The notes beneath the pieces were generated by a model, which did not search any database, was not told where the DNA came from, and worked only from the letters and a program-made list of their open reading frames with translations. A DNA stretch of 63,456 bases from Streptomyces sp. Ru62 (GTDB lineage: Bacteria > Actinomycetota > Actinomycetes > Streptomycetales > Streptomycetaceae), in NCBI RefSeq assembly GCF_002920615.1, contig NZ_PQSU01000043.1, positions 1-63,456 on the forward strand, read 5' to 3'. Shown here piece after piece: positions 16,182-24,829 of this stretch; position 1 is the stretch's first letter, and every line of letters begins with the position of its first letter. The translations under genes and the position numbers were made by a program.

Positions 16182-16973
16182 ATGTCCACTGTTCTGATCA
16201 CCGGCGCCACCTCCGGGCTCGGCCGGTACGTCGCCTTCGAACTGGTCCGCTCCGGTCACCTCGTCCTGGCCCATGGCCGCGACCGGGCGCGCACCGAGCG
16301 GCTGGTCGAGGAGCTGCGCACGGAGGGCGCGGCCGAGGGGTTCGTGGCCGATCTGGCCCGGCTGGCCGAGGTCCGGGACCTGGGCGCGCGGGTGGCCGAG
16401 GCGCATTCCGGCCTCGACGTGCTGATCAACAACGCGGGCGTGGGCGGTGGGACACCCGGCTCCGCGCGGGAGCTGAGCGCTGACGGGCATGAGCTGCGGC
16501 TCGCCGTGAACTACCTCGCGCCCGTGGTGCTGACACGCGCCCTGCTGCCGGTGCTGCGGGCGAATCCCCCGGCCCGGATCGTCAACGTCGGCTCGGCCGG
16601 CCAGGAGCCCGTCGACTTCACCGACCCCGAACTCACCCGTGGCTACAGCGGGATCTCGGCCTACTGCCGCAGCAAGTTCGCGCTCGCCGCGTACACGTTC
16701 ACCCTGGCCGAGGAGCTGGCGGGCAGCGGCGTGTCGGTGAACGTGCTGCACCCCGCGACCTACATGGACACGGCGATGGTCCGCGAGGGCGGCATCACCC
16801 CGTGGAACTCCGTCGCCGACGGGGCACCGGGCGTGCTGGCCCTGGCCACCCGGGAGACGGGCAGCGGCGCGTACTACGACGGGATCCGGCCGGCGCGGGC
16901 GCACGAGGCGGCGTACGACGGTGACGTGCGCGAGCGGTTGGCGGCGGTGACGGAGCAGCTGCTGGGCCTGTGA
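16182..16973 (+). CDS. Short-chain dehydrogenase/reductase
   Basis: 263 residues of the classical/atypical SDR fold. Cofactor motif TGATSGLG at residues 7-14, NNAG at about 87-90, catalytic Ser in VNVGSAGQ and the Y-x-x-x-K pair in YCRSK. The substrate region with MDTAMVREGG resembles light-dependent or retinol-dehydrogenase-like SDRs of unknown substrate. It follows pcaL by 76 bases, but no shared function is apparent. A hairpin at its stop separates it from the convergent LAL-like gene. Confidence 0.85.
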   Translation: MSTVLITGATSGLGRYVAFELVRSGHLVLAHGRDRARTERLVEELRTEGAAEGFVADLARLAEVRDLGARVAEAHSGLDVLINNAGVGGGTPGSARELSADGHELRLAVNYLAPVVLTRALLPVLRANPPARIVNVGSAGQEPVDFTDPELTRGYSGISAYCRSKFALAAYTFTLAEELAGSGVSVNVLHPATYMDTAMVREGGITPWNSVADGAPGVLALATRETGSGAYYDGIRPARAHEAAYDGDVRERLAAVTEQLLGL

Positions 16974-16993
16974 CCCCGGGGGACGCGGGGTCA
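16971..16993. terminator. Hairpin terminator at SDR stop codon
   Basis: TGACCCCG (overlapping the SDR stop TGA) pairs with CGGGGTCA across a 7-base loop; lies between convergent genes. Confidence 0.5.
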
Positions 16994-17023
16994 GTGCGAG
17001 CCCCGCCCCGCCTCCGGTACGGT

Positions 17024-19705
17024 TCAGTGCAATCCCCGTCCCGTCTCCAGCACCTCCCGTGCCTGGGCCACCAGGTGCTCCGCGCCGCACGCCCGGGCCA
17101 GGTCCAGGCCCCGGCCCAGTTCCGCGACCGAGCGGGCTGCGATGCCGTACTCGACGCGGGCCGCCGCGTGCTCGTACTGGCAGGGTGAGGCCTCCAGGTA
17201 GGTGACGGCGCGGGCGGCGAGCTGGACCGCCCGCTGTCCCGTCGCCAGGGCGGCGGCACAGCGCAGGGCCTCGCCTATGGCGGTGTCCGTGCCGAAGCGC
17301 TCGGCCTGCCGGCGGGCGTCGGCCGCGAGCTGGGCGGCACGGTCCGGGTCCTGCCCGGCGAGCGCCTTGGCGAGGTCGATGGACCAGGGCGCGAGGACCG
17401 GGTTGTGGCCGCCACGGGAGGCGGCGGTCTTCTCGGCGGCCTCCAGTTCGTTGATGCCGTCCTCGGTGCGGCCGACGGCGAGCAGCAGCCGGCCGCGCAC
17501 GGAGCGGATGTCGGGCAGCACGATGGTGGACGGGTACGGCGGCGCGAAGCCGTACCGCTCGGCGACCGACCAGGCCTCCTCGACCCTGCCCCGGGCCAGC
17601 AGGGTGTCGACCAGACCGCAGGTGGCCGACCAGTACAGCGGCAGACGGCGGCCGACGCGTTCGGCGAGGACCAGGGCCTCACGCAGGGTGGACTCGGCGT
17701 CGCGCAGCCGGCCCTGTCTGCGGTAGGCGAGCCCGAGGAAGGCGTTGGCCAGGGAGAGGTGGCCGCCGCGCCAGCCGGCCGTGGTGTAGACGCGCCGGGC
17801 TTCGGCGAACAGGCTCTCGGCGCGGTCGAGCCGGTCGGCGTAGGTGTAGGCGCTGCCGAGCATCATCAGCAGTTCCATGCCCCACTCGGTGTCGGTCCAG
17901 CCGAGGCCGGGCGCGAGGCGGCCGTTGACCAGGGCGCGGTCGCACAGCTCGATGACCTCGTCGGCGCTCTCGCCGTGGGTCATCGCGTCGAAGCCGCGCA
18001 GGATCAGCAGGGCGCGTTCGGCGTTGTCGCGGCCGGTACAGGTGCTCGCCAGCTCGGCCAGGCGCCGGGAGCGGGCCGGGGAGACGGTCTCGCCGTGGAT
18101 GCCCTCCCACATGAACTGGAAGGCCTGCAACCGCATCCGGACGGGACCCGCCTCGTGCCGGGCGGCCTCGGCCTCGACCGTGCGGACGGCCTCCTCAAGC
18201 TGGTCGTTGTGGAGCAGCGCCTGGGAGAGGCGGACGACGGCGTCGACCCGGTCGTCGCCGTCGAGGCCGGGCATGCCGAGGGCGCTCTGCAGATGGTCGA
18301 TGGTGACCGCGGGGTTGGTCAGCAGGGTGGCGCAGCCGAGTTCGTACAGGACGTGCGCGTGCACCTCGGGGAGGGGCGGTTCCGCCAGGGCGCGTTCCAG
18401 GCAGCGGCGGGCCGCGTCGGGCGCGCCGACGGCGAGGTGTTCGCGGGCGGCCTCGCGCAACTGCTCGACCAGTTCCTCGTCGTCGTCCGGGTGCACCTTC
18501 AGCAGGTGGCGGGCGGCCTCGGCGGCGCCGCGGCCGCGCTCGGTGATCATCTGTGCGGCGACGCCGTGCATGGCGGTGCACACGCCGGGCGGGATGGAGT
18601 TGTAGACCGCGGTGGCGATGAGGGGGTGGACGAACTCCAGCTCGCCGCCGGTGCGTTCGGTGCCGGCGGGCGGGCCGGGTTCGGTGAGGATGCGGGCGTT
18701 GCAGAGGAGTTCGGCGCACGTGCGGGCGAGTTCGTCGTTCATGGTGGCGAGTTGGGCGACCATGTCGACGGTGATGCCGGTGCCGAGGATGGCGGCGGCC
18801 CAGGCGAACCGGGTGGCCTCCAGGCCGAGGCCCTTGAGCCGGTCGACCAGTCCGCCGCCGCGGGCGGCGCGGTTGAGGGCGCGCAGCTCTCCCGCCTGCG
18901 CCTCGACGGGCGGCAGTTCGCTGTCCTGGACCTTGGCGAGGAGTTCGACGGTGTCGTAGGGGTTGCCGCCGGTGACGGCCCAGACCTCGCGGCAGAACGC
19001 GTCGTCGGCGTGCCGACCGACGGTGGCGCGGGTGAGTCCGGCGGTGGCGTCCGGCGTGAGGGCGCTGAGGTTGTGGACGGGGCGGCCCGCGGCGGCCACC
19101 GCGTCGAGCAGGCGGGCGCTGTCCCCGCTGACCTCGCCGGGCCGGCGGGCGACCACGACGAGGACGGACAGGTCGTCCAGGCGTTCGGCGAAGGCGGCGA
19201 GCCAGCGCAGGGTCTCCTGGTCGGCCCAGTGCGCGTCGTCGACGAGCAGGACCAGCGGCCACTGGCGGCGGGAGAGCCGGCGCACGGCGGCGACGAGCCC
19301 GTCGCAGACGTACTGCGGGTCGGCGTTGTCGGCCTGCGGTTCCGCTATGCCGAGGGCGGGACCGGCGATGTCGTACCAGTCGCCGAGGTACTCGCGGGCC
19401 TCCTCGGGCAGTAAGGACAGCAGCGCGGGCTGGAGGAGCTGCCGTACGACGTGGAACGGGACGGATCTCAGCGTCTCGGCGCCGCGCGCGGACCAGACGG
19501 CGCAGCCGCGGCGTTCGGCGATGCGCCGGGTCTCGGCCAGCAGCGCGGTCTTGCCGAGTCCCGCCTCGCCCCGGATGACCAGCAGGCTGCCCGCGGACGA
19601 CTGGTCCGCGCACAGGACGTCGAGTGCCTGCGCGACGGTGGCGAGCTCGGCGTCCCGTTCCCACAGGGGAGCCGAGCCGGCCGCCGACGGCCGTCCCTCC
19701 GTCAT
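17024..19705 (-). CDS. LAL-like STAND ATPase regulator lacking the LuxR DNA-binding domain
   Basis: 893 residues. The N-terminal AAA/STAND module has Walker A RGEAGLGKTAL (about 44-54) and Walker B LVLLVDDAHWAD (about 150-161), followed by a long alpha-helical TPR-like region, the standard layout of Large ATP-binding LuxR (LAL) regulators. What is missing is the C-terminal LuxR helix-turn-helix that LAL proteins normally carry: the protein stops at ETGRGLH and only 50 bases separate it from the next gene, so it has not merely been cut by a frameshift into a neighbour. It may act through a partner, or be a sensor or antagonist. ATG 19705 follows the weak GGTAACGG. Confidence 0.75.
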   Translation of the reverse strand: MTEGRPSAAGSAPLWERDAELATVAQALDVLCADQSSAGSLLVIRGEAGLGKTALLAETRRIAERRGCAVWSARGAETLRSVPFHVVRQLLQPALLSLLPEEAREYLGDWYDIAGPALGIAEPQADNADPQYVCDGLVAAVRRLSRRQWPLVLLVDDAHWADQETLRWLAAFAERLDDLSVLVVVARRPGEVSGDSARLLDAVAAAGRPVHNLSALTPDATAGLTRATVGRHADDAFCREVWAVTGGNPYDTVELLAKVQDSELPPVEAQAGELRALNRAARGGGLVDRLKGLGLEATRFAWAAAILGTGITVDMVAQLATMNDELARTCAELLCNARILTEPGPPAGTERTGGELEFVHPLIATAVYNSIPPGVCTAMHGVAAQMITERGRGAAEAARHLLKVHPDDDEELVEQLREAAREHLAVGAPDAARRCLERALAEPPLPEVHAHVLYELGCATLLTNPAVTIDHLQSALGMPGLDGDDRVDAVVRLSQALLHNDQLEEAVRTVEAEAARHEAGPVRMRLQAFQFMWEGIHGETVSPARSRRLAELASTCTGRDNAERALLILRGFDAMTHGESADEVIELCDRALVNGRLAPGLGWTDTEWGMELLMMLGSAYTYADRLDRAESLFAEARRVYTTAGWRGGHLSLANAFLGLAYRRQGRLRDAESTLREALVLAERVGRRLPLYWSATCGLVDTLLARGRVEEAWSVAERYGFAPPYPSTIVLPDIRSVRGRLLLAVGRTEDGINELEAAEKTAASRGGHNPVLAPWSIDLAKALAGQDPDRAAQLAADARRQAERFGTDTAIGEALRCAAALATGQRAVQLAARAVTYLEASPCQYEHAAARVEYGIAARSVAELGRGLDLARACGAEHLVAQAREVLETGRGLH

Positions 19706-19977
19706 CCCGTTACCTCCCCAGGTCGCCCGAATGACGTACAGAACCCGAGCGTAGTCGTCGGGCGGGGCCTTCGGTGGCCGCTCGGGGCAGCTCTTGCCCG
19801 GCCGGGTGAAACAGGGGGCGGGCAGGCGACGCGACCGCCCGCGCGACCAGCGGACGGAGTGTCAACGGCCCCTGCGGGAAGGCGTCACCGAGAAATCCGG
19901 GGAAAAATATTCCGCTTCGTCCCGTTGGCGGCGGATCCTCTCATCCCGCTTTCACGCTCGCCTCATACGGTGGGGGC

Positions 19978-21108
19978 ATGACGCAGGTGACTCCTCCCGG
20001 GTGGTACCCCGATCCCGGGCAGACGAACGACGGTCCGCCCACCGAGCGCTGGTGGGACGGCAAGGCCTGGACGGACCGGACCCGCCCCGCCGGCACGGCC
20101 GCCGCGTGGGGTCCCCCGGGCGGGCCGGCGGCGGACGGCGCACCGCAGCCGGCCGGGCCGGTCCCCCCGGCGGGTCCGGCGGCGCCCTCGGCTCCCGCCG
20201 GGTTCGGCGCCTACCCGGGGTACCCGGAGCAGCAGGGGTATGCGGGCGAGCAGGGGTATCCGGCGCAGGGCTATCCGGCGTATCCGGCCCCGCCCCCCGC
20301 CCCGTCCCGGCGCCGGCTGCGCACGGGCATAGCCGTCGCGGTGACGGCCGCGGTACTGGCGAGCATCGGGGTCGGCGTGTACGCCCTCACCAAGGACGAC
20401 GGCGGCGGCGACGACCGCGCCGGGTCGCAGCAGGGGCCGGGCGGCGGGCAGGACGGCGGCCAGGGCGGGCCCTTCGGCGGCCCCGGCGGCAACTCGGGCG
20501 GGAGCGGCGGGTCCGGAGGCTCCGGCGGGTCCGGCGGGGCCTCGCCGTCCCCGGGCCAGTCGGACGCGCCGAAGGTCAAGGGCGGCGGCTCCGTGACGGA
20601 CCAGGTCAACGGCATCAGCCTGCCGGTGCCGAAGGGCTGGACCGGACAGGCGATCGGCGTCGGGGCGCAGGTGACCTCCGACGACGCCTACAAGTGCCCC
20701 GGCAACTCGGCCCAGACGTGCACCGCGGGCGGCGCCTACACGGCCCCGGCGGTGGCGCTGGGCATCGAGGCCGACACGGCGGAGGAGGTCGCGAAGGCGG
20801 ACATCGCCGCCAACGCCAAGCAGTCCTACGGCGGCACCACCTACGGCAGCATCACCTCGCACGAGGTGCTGGCCTCCGAGGCGGTGACGGTGGCCGGGCA
20901 GAAGGGCTACCTGGTGCGCTGGAAGGCGGTCACCAGCAAGGGATCCGACGGCTATGTCGAGTCGGTCGCCTTCCCCTCCCCCGACGAAGCCCGGCAGATC
21001 GTGGTGGTCCGCTTCGGCGTGGACGTCGGGCAGAAGCTGTCCGTCATCGACGAGATCCTCAAGGGGATCAAGGTCTCGTCCGGCGGCGGGAGCGGTCAGG
21101 ACGTCTGA
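19978..21108 (+). CDS. DUF2510 membrane-anchored protein with Gly-rich linker
   Basis: 376 residues. N-terminal DUF2510 (PPGWYPDP...RWWDGKAWTDRTRP, residues 6-40), a Pro/Tyr/Gly-rich low-complexity stretch, one transmembrane helix (about 114-136, IAVAVTAAVLASIGVGVYAL) and a Gly/Ser linker with GGSGGSGG repeats, then an extracytoplasmic domain (about 195-370) with two Cys (KCPGN and TCTAG) that may form a disulfide. DUF2510 is common on actinobacterial membrane proteins and its role is unknown. TACGGT at 19966-19971 ends six bases before the ATG, so transcription could begin at the start codon. A very strong terminator follows. Confidence 0.75.
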   Translation: MTQVTPPGWYPDPGQTNDGPPTERWWDGKAWTDRTRPAGTAAAWGPPGGPAADGAPQPAGPVPPAGPAAPSAPAGFGAYPGYPEQQGYAGEQGYPAQGYPAYPAPPPAPSRRRLRTGIAVAVTAAVLASIGVGVYALTKDDGGGDDRAGSQQGPGGGQDGGQGGPFGGPGGNSGGSGGSGGSGGSGGASPSPGQSDAPKVKGGGSVTDQVNGISLPVPKGWTGQAIGVGAQVTSDDAYKCPGNSAQTCTAGGAYTAPAVALGIEADTAEEVAKADIAANAKQSYGGTTYGSITSHEVLASEAVTVAGQKGYLVRWKAVTSKGSDGYVESVAFPSPDEARQIVVVRFGVDVGQKLSVIDEILKGIKVSSGGGSGQDV

Positions 21109-21117
21109 GAGAGGGAT

Positions 21118-21164
21118 CGGCCGGGTGGGATTCCCCTCCGCTCAAGGGGAACCCCACCCGGCCG
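21118..21164. terminator. Strong terminator after the DUF2510 gene
   Basis: Arms 21118-21137 and 21145-21164 pair over 20 positions with one mismatch (CGGCCGGGTGGG with CCCACCCGGCCG, TTCCCCT with AGGGGAA), 7-base loop. It lies between convergent genes. Confidence 0.85.
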
Positions 21165-21244
21165 GGGGTGCGCGCCGCCCCCGTCCCCACGGTGCGGCGC
21201 GGGCAGGTCGCCGTCCAGTCATCCCGTGAACGGCGGCCTGGGTC

Positions 21245-21859
21245 TCATGTCAGTCCGAGCGAGGGCAGCACGGCGGCCTCCACGAAGCGGACGAGGTAGT
21301 CGGAGTCGGCGTAGTGGCCGTCGAGCACCGGCCGCACGCGCAGGACGCCGAACATCATGGCCGGGATGTACTCCAGCGCCGGGTGGCCCGCCCGGACCTC
21401 GCCCCGGGCCACGCCCCGGGCCAGGATCTCCTCCAGCGCGGCGATCTCCGGGTGCACCAGCGCCTCGCGCAGTGCCTGGGCCAGCTCCTGGTCCGCCGTC
21501 ACCGCGTGCCCCAGCGCCTGGAGCAGCCGGGTGTCCTTGCCGGACCAGTCGCCGGCGGTCCGTGCGGCCTGGCGCAGGTCCTCGGCGAGTGATCCGGTGT
21601 CGATGCCGGCGAACCTCACCCGGCGGCTGGCGCGCAGCGCCGCCGCGACGAACTGCGGCTTGGTCTTCCACTGCCGGTAGAGCGTGGACTTGCTGCACCG
21701 GGTGCTGGCGGCGATGCCCTCCATGGTGACGGAGTCGTAGCCGCACTCGCGGATCTGTTCCAGCACGGCGTCGAAGAACTCCCGCTCACGCTCCGGCGTG
21801 ATCTTGGAGCGGCGCGAGGCGACGACCGTGTCCGGTGCGTCCGCGGCCTGCGACGTCAT
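21245..21859 (-). CDS. TetR-family transcriptional regulator
   Basis: 204 residues. N-terminal TetR helix-turn-helix: EREFFDAVLEQIRECGYDSVTMEGIAAS and STLYRQWKTK (about residues 24-65), followed by a C-terminal helical domain of the TetR_C type with no recognisable ligand. ATG 21857-21859 is preceded by GAGGGGAAGC on the minus strand. It diverges from a PAP2 phosphatase/DMT transporter pair, and the 220-bp gap holds a large iterated operator that it probably binds, giving autoregulation plus control of the pair. Confidence 0.87.
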   Translation of the reverse strand: MTSQAADAPDTVVASRRSKITPEREREFFDAVLEQIRECGYDSVTMEGIAASTRCSKSTLYRQWKTKPQFVAAALRASRRVRFAGIDTGSLAEDLRQAARTAGDWSGKDTRLLQALGHAVTADQELAQALREALVHPEIAALEEILARGVARGEVRAGHPALEYIPAMMFGVLRVRPVLDGHYADSDYLVRFVEAAVLPSLGLT

Positions 21860-21943
21860 GCGGTGCTTCCCCTCACTCGTGTCTGTTCCCGTGCTGCGCG
21901 GTGCCTGGTGCCCGTGCGTGCTTCCAGTGTGGCGCACATCAAT

Positions 21944-22009
21944 CGATACGCCAGTGTACCGGTACTCGACCGTATCGGTACACTGGCGTATCGGTACGGC
22001 AACGTATCG
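21944..22009. promoter_or_regulatory. Iterated operator between tetR and the PAP2 gene
   Basis: An 18-bp perfect inverted repeat, CGATACGCCAGTGTACCG at 21944-21961 and its complement at 21976-21993, separated by 14 bp. Overlapping it are three CGTATCG half-sites at 21971, 21987 and 22003, spaced exactly 16 bp. GGTAC follows the first two. The density suggests cooperative binding of several TetR dimers across the divergent promoters. Confidence 0.65.
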
Positions 22010-22079
22010 AAGAGTTCCGGTGCGGACCGGGGCTCGTCCGCACCACGACACGCACCACCGTCAGCGAAGGGGCCGGGGG

Positions 22080-22880
22080 ATGAATGCCCGAACCGAGCCT
22101 GCGGAGGCGGAGGGGGAACCGGAGACTCCGGCCCGTCCGTCCCTGATACGTGAGTTCCTGCTGGTCGCCGGGCTCTTCCTGGTCTACAAACTGGGCCGCC
22201 GACTGGCCACCGGCCACACCGCCGACGCCTTCCGCAACGCCCGGCAGGTCTGGCACCTGGAGCGGAACGTCCACCTCCCCCGCGAAACCGCCGTGCAGTC
22301 CGCACTGCTGCACGGCGACACCGTCGTCCACCTGGCGAACACCTACTACGCGACCGTCCACTTCCCGGCCACGCTCGCCTTCCTGGTCTGGCTGTACCTG
22401 CGGCGGCCCGCGCACTACGTCTGGGCCCGCCGGGTCCTCGCGGTCCTCACCACCGCCGCCCTCGTGCTGCCGTTCACATTCCCGCTGGCCCCGCCGCGCA
22501 TGCTGACCGGGACGGGCCTGGTGGACACCGCCCGGATCTACGGCCCGTCCGTGTACGGCCCGCCGTCCAGCGACCACCTCTCCAACCAGTTCGCGGCCAT
22601 GCCCTCGCTGCACTTCGGCTGGGCGCTGATGGTGGCGATCGGCCTGATGGCCGCCACCCGGTCCCGCCGGCGCGGGCTGTGGCTGCTGCATCCGCTGGTC
22701 ACCCTGCTGGTGATCGTGGGCACGGCGAACCACTACTGGCTCGACGCGATCGTCGCCACGGCCATGCTCGGCCTCGCCCTCGCGGTGGTCCCTCCGCCGC
22801 GGCGCACGGCCGGTACGGCGGGACGCGGCACCGGTCTGCTGAAGCCGCGCGAGGCAGTCCTGGCGGGAGCGGGCCGATGA
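22080..22880 (+). CDS. PAP2-superfamily membrane phosphatase/phosphotransferase
   Basis: 266 residues with about six hydrophobic helices. The PAP2 pocket is seen as LAPPRML, then AMPSLHFGW (motif 2, with SLH in place of SGH) and NHYWLDA (motif 3). This version is the one in inositol-phosphorylceramide-synthase-like and related PAP2_3 proteins, which act on lipid phosphates or diphosphates at the membrane. ATG 22080 follows GAAGGGGCC. Its stop overlaps the start of the DMT gene by ATGA, so both are co-translated and likely under the adjacent TetR. Confidence 0.82.
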   Translation: MNARTEPAEAEGEPETPARPSLIREFLLVAGLFLVYKLGRRLATGHTADAFRNARQVWHLERNVHLPRETAVQSALLHGDTVVHLANTYYATVHFPATLAFLVWLYLRRPAHYVWARRVLAVLTTAALVLPFTFPLAPPRMLTGTGLVDTARIYGPSVYGPPSSDHLSNQFAAMPSLHFGWALMVAIGLMAATRSRRRGLWLLHPLVTLLVIVGTANHYWLDAIVATAMLGLALAVVPPPRRTAGTAGRGTGLLKPREAVLAGAGR

Positions 22881-23839
22881 GCGCCGCCGCCCTGGCCGCC
22901 CTCGGCCTGTCGCTGGTGTCGGCCGTCGCCTACGCGCTGGCCGCCGTCGCCCAGGAACGGCTCGCCTCGCGCAACGCCGGCACCGGCCTGCTGCGGCTGC
23001 TGGGCACCGGCGCCTGGTGGTCGGCGGTCGGGCTGAACGCCGCCGCCGCGCTGCTGCACGTCGTCGCCCTGAAGTACGGCCCACTGACCGTCGTACAGCC
23101 GCTGGGCGCGCTCACCCTGGTCGCCGCCGTGCCCCTGGGCGCCCGGGCGGCCGGCCGGCGGGTCAGCGCGGTGGAGTGGCGCGGTACGGCGCTCACCCTG
23201 CTCGGGCTCGCCGCACTGCTGGTCACCGCCTCCGGCCCGGCGCCCGCCCGGGTGCTGTCGCTGACCGAGGCCCTGGTGGTCACGGGTACGACAGCAGCCG
23301 CGATCGGTCTGCTGTCCTGGCCCGGCGCCCGGCCGGGCCTCAGGCACGCCACCGCGTCCGGCTTCGCCTCCGGGGTCGCCTCCGCGCTGACCCAGACGGT
23401 GACCGTGGCGGCGACGGACCGCTCGGGCCCGGTGCTGAGCACGGAGGTGATCGTGGTCGCCGTGCTCGTCGCCGGGTTCGCCGTCGGCGGGCTGCTGCTG
23501 TCCCAGACGGCCTATCGCGGCGGCCTCGGCGCCCCGCTGGCCGTGGTCACCCTCACCAACCCGGTGGCCGCCGCGGTCATCGGTCTGACGCTGCTGGGGC
23601 AGGGCCTCCAGGGCGGTGCCGCCGGGGTGCTGCTGGCCCTGGCCGGCGCGGGGCTGGCCTCCTGGGGCGTGGTGCTGCTGACCAGGGCGGCACCCGCGCC
23701 CGCCGGCCAGGACGAGTCCGGCGGTGACGACGAGCACCCGGTGGCGGCCGTGCTGGCGCTGGAGCCGGGTACGGCGACCGCGGAGCCGGTGCTGCTGCCC
23801 CGGCAGCCGGACCAGCCGGGGCACCTCACGGCGCTGTGA
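22877..23839 (+). CDS. DMT-superfamily (EamA-like) membrane transporter
   Basis: 320 residues with about nine to ten hydrophobic helices in two similar halves, typical of the drug/metabolite transporter superfamily; ALTLVAAVPLGA and TLTNPVAAAVIGLTLLGQGLQGG resemble the conserved half-ends. The last 50 residues form a hydrophilic Pro/Glu-rich cytoplasmic tail. Substrate is unknown; these proteins are also annotated as magnesium-transporter NIPA-like. Coupled to the upstream PAP2 gene, hinting at export or flipping of the PAP2 product or its headgroup, which is inference. Confidence 0.78.
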   Translation: MSAAALAALGLSLVSAVAYALAAVAQERLASRNAGTGLLRLLGTGAWWSAVGLNAAAALLHVVALKYGPLTVVQPLGALTLVAAVPLGARAAGRRVSAVEWRGTALTLLGLAALLVTASGPAPARVLSLTEALVVTGTTAAAIGLLSWPGARPGLRHATASGFASGVASALTQTVTVAATDRSGPVLSTEVIVVAVLVAGFAVGGLLLSQTAYRGGLGAPLAVVTLTNPVAAAVIGLTLLGQGLQGGAAGVLLALAGAGLASWGVVLLTRAAPAPAGQDESGGDDEHPVAAVLALEPGTATAEPVLLPRQPDQPGHLTAL

Positions 23840-23852
23840 CCACCCGGGCAGA

Positions 23853-23897
23853 CGGCGGCGGCCGGTGCGCGCGTTCCGCGGGCACCGGCCGCCGTCG
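23853..23897. terminator. Bidirectional terminator
   Basis: Arms around 23853-23868 and 23882-23897; the core GGCGGCCGGTGC / GCACCGGCCGCC is a perfect 12-bp pair, 13-base loop. Lies between the convergent DMT and scramblase-like genes. Confidence 0.7.
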
Positions 23898-23929
23898 CCG
23901 TGCTGCTTCCTGCCGTCCGGGCGTGCCGG

Positions 23930-24763
23930 TCAGCCCCAGCCGCGCGCGTCCTGCTTGAGCGCGGTGTCCACCGTCAGCGCCGTGGCCACCACGAGGCTCA
24001 GCAGCGGTTCGGGCAGCTGGTAGTGGATCTGCAGGACGTAGTTGTCCGCCGTCGTGAACAGGGTCTTGGCGAGGCCTTCCCAGGTCTTGGTGATCCGGGC
24101 GACCTCGTTGTCGGCGTGGTCGACGATCGCGAAGTTCCAGGCCCGCCAGTTCTCCGCCTTGATCGCGCCGACCTGCCGGCCGTTCGCCGTCATCGCGAAG
24201 TTGATCTTCCCGATCATGTTCTTCTGGACGATCTCGCCGACCGGTGAGCCGTCCGGGCGGGTCACGACCACCCGCGACTTGAAGATCTTCGCGGGCCGGG
24301 TCAGCAGCAGTTGCGGCTGGCCGTAGGCGTCGCGGATCTCCAGCTTGTGGGTGAGGAACTGGTCCAGGCTGGAGACGAAGCGCAGGATCTTGCGCAGCAC
24401 GCCCTGACCGACCTGGGTGACCGAGCCGATCTCCCGGCCGTTCTGATCCATGACCTTGTACTCGTTGGTCAGCTCGATCAGCTTGGCCTTCTGGTTCACG
24501 ACCAGGACGGGCTCGGTGAAGAGGGTGCCGCCACCGGCGCCGCCGCCCGCGACGCCGGCCTGCTGCTGCACCTGGCGCTGCACCTTGGCGTCACCGGCCT
24601 GCTGCTGCGGGAAGGCAGCCTGCTGCGGCGGAACCTGCCCGGCCTGCTGCTCGGCCGGGTTGGTGTGTTCGGTCCACTGCGTGCCGTCCCAGTAGCGGAG
24701 CGTCTGGGCCGCTCCGTGCGGATCCGGGTACCAGCCTGCAGGAGTGTTCGATTGCGTGGTCAC
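23930..24763 (-). CDS. DUF2510 plus phospholipid-scramblase/LURP-one-like protein
   Basis: 277 residues. Residues 1-36 are a DUF2510 module (PAGWYPDPHG...RYWDGTQWTEHT), then a Gln-rich spacer (about 37-72) and a scramblase-like beta-barrel domain (about 80-270) with VLVVNQKAKLIELTNEYKV and repeated 'RDAYGQP', 'PDGSPVG' turns. Eukaryotic scramblases move phospholipids; the bacterial members have no proven activity. It lies downstream of the phospholipase C gene on the same strand with a 66-bp gap, so the two may be linked in membrane-lipid turnover. Confidence 0.75.
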   Translation of the reverse strand: MTTQSNTPAGWYPDPHGAAQTLRYWDGTQWTEHTNPAEQQAGQVPPQQAAFPQQQAGDAKVQRQVQQQAGVAGGGAGGGTLFTEPVLVVNQKAKLIELTNEYKVMDQNGREIGSVTQVGQGVLRKILRFVSSLDQFLTHKLEIRDAYGQPQLLLTRPAKIFKSRVVVTRPDGSPVGEIVQKNMIGKINFAMTANGRQVGAIKAENWRAWNFAIVDHADNEVARITKTWEGLAKTLFTTADNYVLQIHYQLPEPLLSLVVATALTVDTALKQDARGWG

Positions 24764-24829
24764 CGGGGCACACTACCCTGATATGACCGGTACCTGACCA
24801 GTCCGCACGGAGCGGTGTTCATCGCCCGT

